Source: JAJYIW01 sp036787065 (GTDB taxonomy: Bacteria; Chloroflexota; Anaerolineae; Anaerolineales; Anaerolineaceae). Taken from it: DNA of 8,297 nt. The DNA lies in NCBI GenBank assembly GCA_036787065.1, contig DAIQPZ010000116.1, forward strand, positions 1 to 8,297, read 5' to 3'. The position numbers and the translations under genes were made by a program. A model generated the notes under the pieces. It did not search any database. It was not told where the DNA came from and saw only the letters and a list, made by a program, of their open reading frames with translations. This document shows positions 5,800 through 8,297 of the stretch, in pieces (within the stretch, counting starts at the first letter, position 1; every line of letters begins with the position of its first letter).

Positions 5800-8040
5800 T
5801 TACTTCCTGTCTTTAAGTCCCTTCCACCCGGCAAACAAAACAGCAAACATCAAAACAGATCCCAATCCGAAGAACAGGCCCTTATATGACGCATAAAGGC
5901 AAATCACCTGGCGGTAAAGAGGCCTGAGACTGTTCTTAACCTGCATCAGCAAAGGCCCTCCCGAAAGGGTGCGAAAACTTTGTTCTTCTGAAATAGCAAC
6001 TTTCCCACTGGGTTCCATTGAGATAGTTTGAAAATAATAAACCGTATCCGGTAGAAGATCGCTGACGAATAGGGCATGGGCCTGGTTAATCGCCTCATAA
6101 GCAACCATCGCCGTCACAGGTCTTGCCAACATGCTTTTCCCCGCGAGGCTCCAATCCATGATTCCAGGTGTCAGGGACACCCAGGCCTGACCATTTGCAG
6201 GTCGATTTGTTGTCCAGGACAAGACGGCTGAATCAAAAGTAATCTGATTAACTTTTAGTTCTTTGATGGATAGATTGCCAGCAGGTTCCAGCGGTTTGAA
6301 TTCGCTCGTATTGGCGTTGCGAGGGAGGTCTTCAACCAAAAATTTAAAATCTGGGACGGCCCAAACCCTGATCCGTTTCTCGATAGGTAGGGCGATCCAT
6401 GGATCATAGCCTATGCTGTGATCAATCACTTCAGGCGGAGAAGGGTTGGCGGGTGAATTATCTAATATAAGTGTCTCGATCGGCGTAACAGGCTGGATGC
6501 CCATATCAGCCAGCAGGTTGTAAGTGATCTGCTGTATACGCCTATCTGGCTCAAAAACCGCTAACCCCCAACCCCACAGGTTAGTGCCGCTGGCAAACAC
6601 GATCGCTCCACTAGGAGCGGTATAACGCGTTGTATACGCATTGGCTTTTCCGAGTAAATATTTTCTTCCAGCATCCTGTAACAATTCGCCATAGACAGGT
6701 GAAACGGCTAAAACGGTTAGATTTTTGGGTGTTTTGCCATTATCAACCACTGAATCCCATTCCCAACCGATAAGGTGCTTCCCAATATCGATATAAGTCC
6801 CGGTTGGCATGTCTTGCAGGCCTGTATTACGGTAAATTCGATCTTTTGCCAATTCGGCAGTCACGCGCAGTGGGAAGTAAATCACATTATTATCGCCGAC
6901 GTATTGCACACCCAATAAAGAATTTTCTGGGTTATTTGCGCCCTGCGGATCGCGCCAGGTGGTGGTTGCCTGACCACTTGGGTCTGGGGAACCGCTTTCG
7001 GCAGTCTTATAACAAACAATCACGCGGTCGGGTTTTCCACTCCATGGATCAGGTTCCATGCGGGTGCGCCAATAGCTGACATTGGAAGAAAAGAAACCCA
7101 GATGGACGCCTGAATCGCGCGCAGCAGTAACCGCATCACGCATTTCCTGTGTCCAATACTCGTCGTGTCCCACGGAGAGAAAAAGGCGGTGATCCAAAAG
7201 TTTGTTTTGACTGCCTGGCTTACCATATCGGTGAGTATCCATGTTTGTGATATAGCCGATATCATACCCCTGTGCCTCCAGCCAATTGACGACGGGATAA
7301 TCAGTCCAAAAATAAGAATCTTGTGAGTAATAAGGCAAAATATCTGGACGGTCATAGGATACTTTAACGGCGCGCCGGGCTCCCGAGATCGTCGGGCAGT
7401 AATCGGGGCTGATTGAGCTGTAAAAACATTTGTTACCGTAAAAGCTATAGGCCTCGTAAGTGTTGGTACTTAATTGCAGAATGATATCTGATGGGTGAGA
7501 GTCATTGCGAACGACGAAGAGGATGTAATTTTCACCCCCGGTGTCGGGTCGTACCAGCTTAACAAGATACACGCCTGAAACCCAATCATTGGGGATGATT
7601 AGATGATAGGATATAGACCAGTTACTACAACTGGTCAAGCCAGTCTGGCGATCATCGTGACACGCGGGCTGATCGTGGCCAGGCAGGTTTTTCGCTGCCT
7701 GCATCAGACGGCCTCCCGAACCTCCGTAATAGCCACTCCGGTAAATCGTCAGATCATAGGATGGAGCCCGAGTATTAATAAAAAAATCAATCGATTCCCC
7801 CAGGTTAATACTTGTCGCTGAACCATAGCCCTCGATGTCATTATAATCATTTTTGAGATGCCAGTCTCCCGTCCCGAGTTTGCAATTTTCAGCCACAATC
7901 GGATTGGGAGGAGCGTCACAGACATTTGATTTGGAAGTGAACGCCTGGCCATAGGCCGTGAATGATCCCCCTATTGTGCTAATGATGATTACAGCCAGTA
8001 ATTGGACGATCCGAATATTAGATTGAACCCGCATCATCAT
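5800..8040 (-). CDS. Secreted, membrane-anchored N,N-dimethylformamidase beta-subunit-like protein
   Basis: The 746-residue protein starts with a signal peptide: basic MMMRVQSNIR, hydrophobic LLAVIIISTIGG, with likely cleavage near AYGQA at about 30-33. Residues about 55-178 look like a beta-sandwich (IEGYGSATSINLGESIDFFINT, LTIYRSGYYGG). Residues about 180-515 match the C-terminal domain of the dimethylformamidase large subunit: STNTYEAYSFYG (191-202), VGHDEYWTQEMRDAV (290-304) and FFSSNVSYWRTR (316-327). In characterised dimethylformamidase the iron site uses two Tyr and a Glu with a nearby His. His292/Glu294 of GHDEYW probably correspond; Tyr198 is a candidate ligand. Residues about 590-692 resemble a fibronectin type III-like module, followed by a C-terminal membrane helix (722-738) and a basic tail. 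An extracytoplasmic, tethered enzyme is inferred. Amide hydrolysis is a family guess; the substrate is unknown. AAAGGGG (8051-8057) lies about ten bases before three consecutive ATGs (8040, 8037, 8034); the first is used. Confidence 0.85.
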   Translation of the reverse strand: MMMRVQSNIRIVQLLAVIIISTIGGSFTAYGQAFTSKSNVCDAPPNPIVAENCKLGTGDWHLKNDYNDIEGYGSATSINLGESIDFFINTRAPSYDLTIYRSGYYGGSGGRLMQAAKNLPGHDQPACHDDRQTGLTSCSNWSISYHLIIPNDWVSGVYLVKLVRPDTGGENYILFVVRNDSHPSDIILQLSTNTYEAYSFYGNKCFYSSISPDYCPTISGARRAVKVSYDRPDILPYYSQDSYFWTDYPVVNWLEAQGYDIGYITNMDTHRYGKPGSQNKLLDHRLFLSVGHDEYWTQEMRDAVTAARDSGVHLGFFSSNVSYWRTRMEPDPWSGKPDRVIVCYKTAESGSPDPSGQATTTWRDPQGANNPENSLLGVQYVGDNNVIYFPLRVTAELAKDRIYRNTGLQDMPTGTYIDIGKHLIGWEWDSVVDNGKTPKNLTVLAVSPVYGELLQDAGRKYLLGKANAYTTRYTAPSGAIVFASGTNLWGWGLAVFEPDRRIQQITYNLLADMGIQPVTPIETLILDNSPANPSPPEVIDHSIGYDPWIALPIEKRIRVWAVPDFKFLVEDLPRNANTSEFKPLEPAGNLSIKELKVNQITFDSAVLSWTTNRPANGQAWVSLTPGIMDWSLAGKSMLARPVTAMVAYEAINQAHALFVSDLLPDTVYYFQTISMEPSGKVAISEEQSFRTLSGGPLLMQVKNSLRPLYRQVICLYASYKGLFFGLGSVLMFAVLFAGWKGLKDRK

Positions 8041-8185
8041 AATAAAAAAACCCCTTTGATGGCTGCAATGTGTTGAAATCCCTAAATTTTGGGGAAGGAT
8101 CTATTTAATTGAAGTTAATTCTTGAGTGGGCAAAGTGAAATGAAATCGCCAGGTTCATTATACAACAAACGAGTGACATGAATTC

Positions 8186-8273
8186 GTAACTGCTTATGCA
8201 TGTGAAGAAAGTTGCCGAATTTTGAGTGTTTGCGGGTGCGGAGCACCCGCAAACACTCAAAATTCGGGTCTTT
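8186..8273. repeat. Palindromic repeat, copy 2 (perfect 25-bp stem)
   Basis: CCGAATTTTGAG... (8215-8239) pairs without mismatch with 8243-8267 around a 3-base loop GGA, ending GCACC/GGTGC at the loop. The left flank has GTAAC (8186-8190) and GTGAAGAAAG (8202-8211), matching in inverted form the right end of copy 1. TTGCCGAA and TTCGGGTCTTT flank the stem exactly as in copy 1. The right outer GTTAC end is not recognisable before the window ends, so this copy is incomplete on that side. A minus-strand reading frame over it is a by-product of the repeat, not a gene. Confidence 0.7.
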
Positions 8274-8297
8274 AGGAATTTCCATGAGCACGCTCAA

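Noticed and set aside
7619..7629. AGTTACTACAA, identical to bases at the right edge of repeat copy 1
   Set aside because: It is an isolated 11-base match inside the DMFase-like coding sequence without other repeat parts.
8081..8096. CCTAAATTTTGG near-palindrome upstream of the DMFase-like gene
   Set aside because: Short, AT-centred and with no clear promoter alignment; not enough to call an operator.
8115..8297. Minus-strand reading frame of 60 codons at the right edge
   Set aside because: It translates the palindromic repeat and its flank; there is no ribosome binding site or protein-like composition.

Overview
This window looks like part of a bacterial scaffold from a metagenome-type assembly. 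It contains a run of exactly 100 N, the usual filler for a gap of unknown size. The gene content suggests Chloroflexota, probably Anaerolineae: a GH2 glycosidase, a LacD-type aldolase, a bacterial PAC2-family protein, a two-CBS-domain protein and a large secreted protein related to N,N-dimethylformamidase. This placement is inferred from protein character only; there is no rRNA or other marker gene.

Layout. Positions 1-885 (minus) hold the N-terminal 295 residues of a GH2 glycoside hydrolase that runs off the window. Positions 886-1244 hold no intact gene. They contain debris of two minus-strand genes: the first membrane helix of an ABC exporter-type protein, joined out of frame to the C-terminus of an unrecognised protein that itself carries a frameshift. 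A small LuxR-type regulator follows at 1245-1688 (minus). Its upstream region has a 34-bp near-perfect dyad and a separate hairpin just past the end of the next gene. That gene (1870-2919, minus) is a class I tagatose-1,6-bisphosphate aldolase-like protein. It is transcribed divergently from an atypical ribulose-phosphate 3-epimerase-like gene (3190-3885, plus). Beyond the N gap are a PAC2-family gene (4185-5135, plus) and, tail to tail with it, a two-CBS-domain gene (5165-5608, minus). Positions 5800-8040 (minus) encode a 746-residue secreted, membrane-anchored DMFase-like protein.

Repeats. The most interesting non-coding signal is a palindromic repeat family. One full copy lies at 2932-3040 in the aldolase/epimerase divergent region. 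A second, with a perfect 25-bp stem, is at 8186-8273. A third is cut by the assembly gap at 4085-4110, which suggests that the assembly broke at a repeat copy. The copies share outer ends (GTAA...GTTAC), a GTGAA/TTCAC block and a CCGAATTTGAG stem base, but differ in the centre.

How the genes may work together. The GH2 enzyme, aldolase, epimerase-like protein and LuxR regulator fit a sugar-catabolism neighbourhood: glycoside cleavage, then ketose-phosphate epimerisation and aldol cleavage. No sequence evidence ties them into one operon. PAC2, CBS and DMFase-like genes look like independent units. I see no CRISPR array, tRNA, rRNA, defence system or intact transposase.
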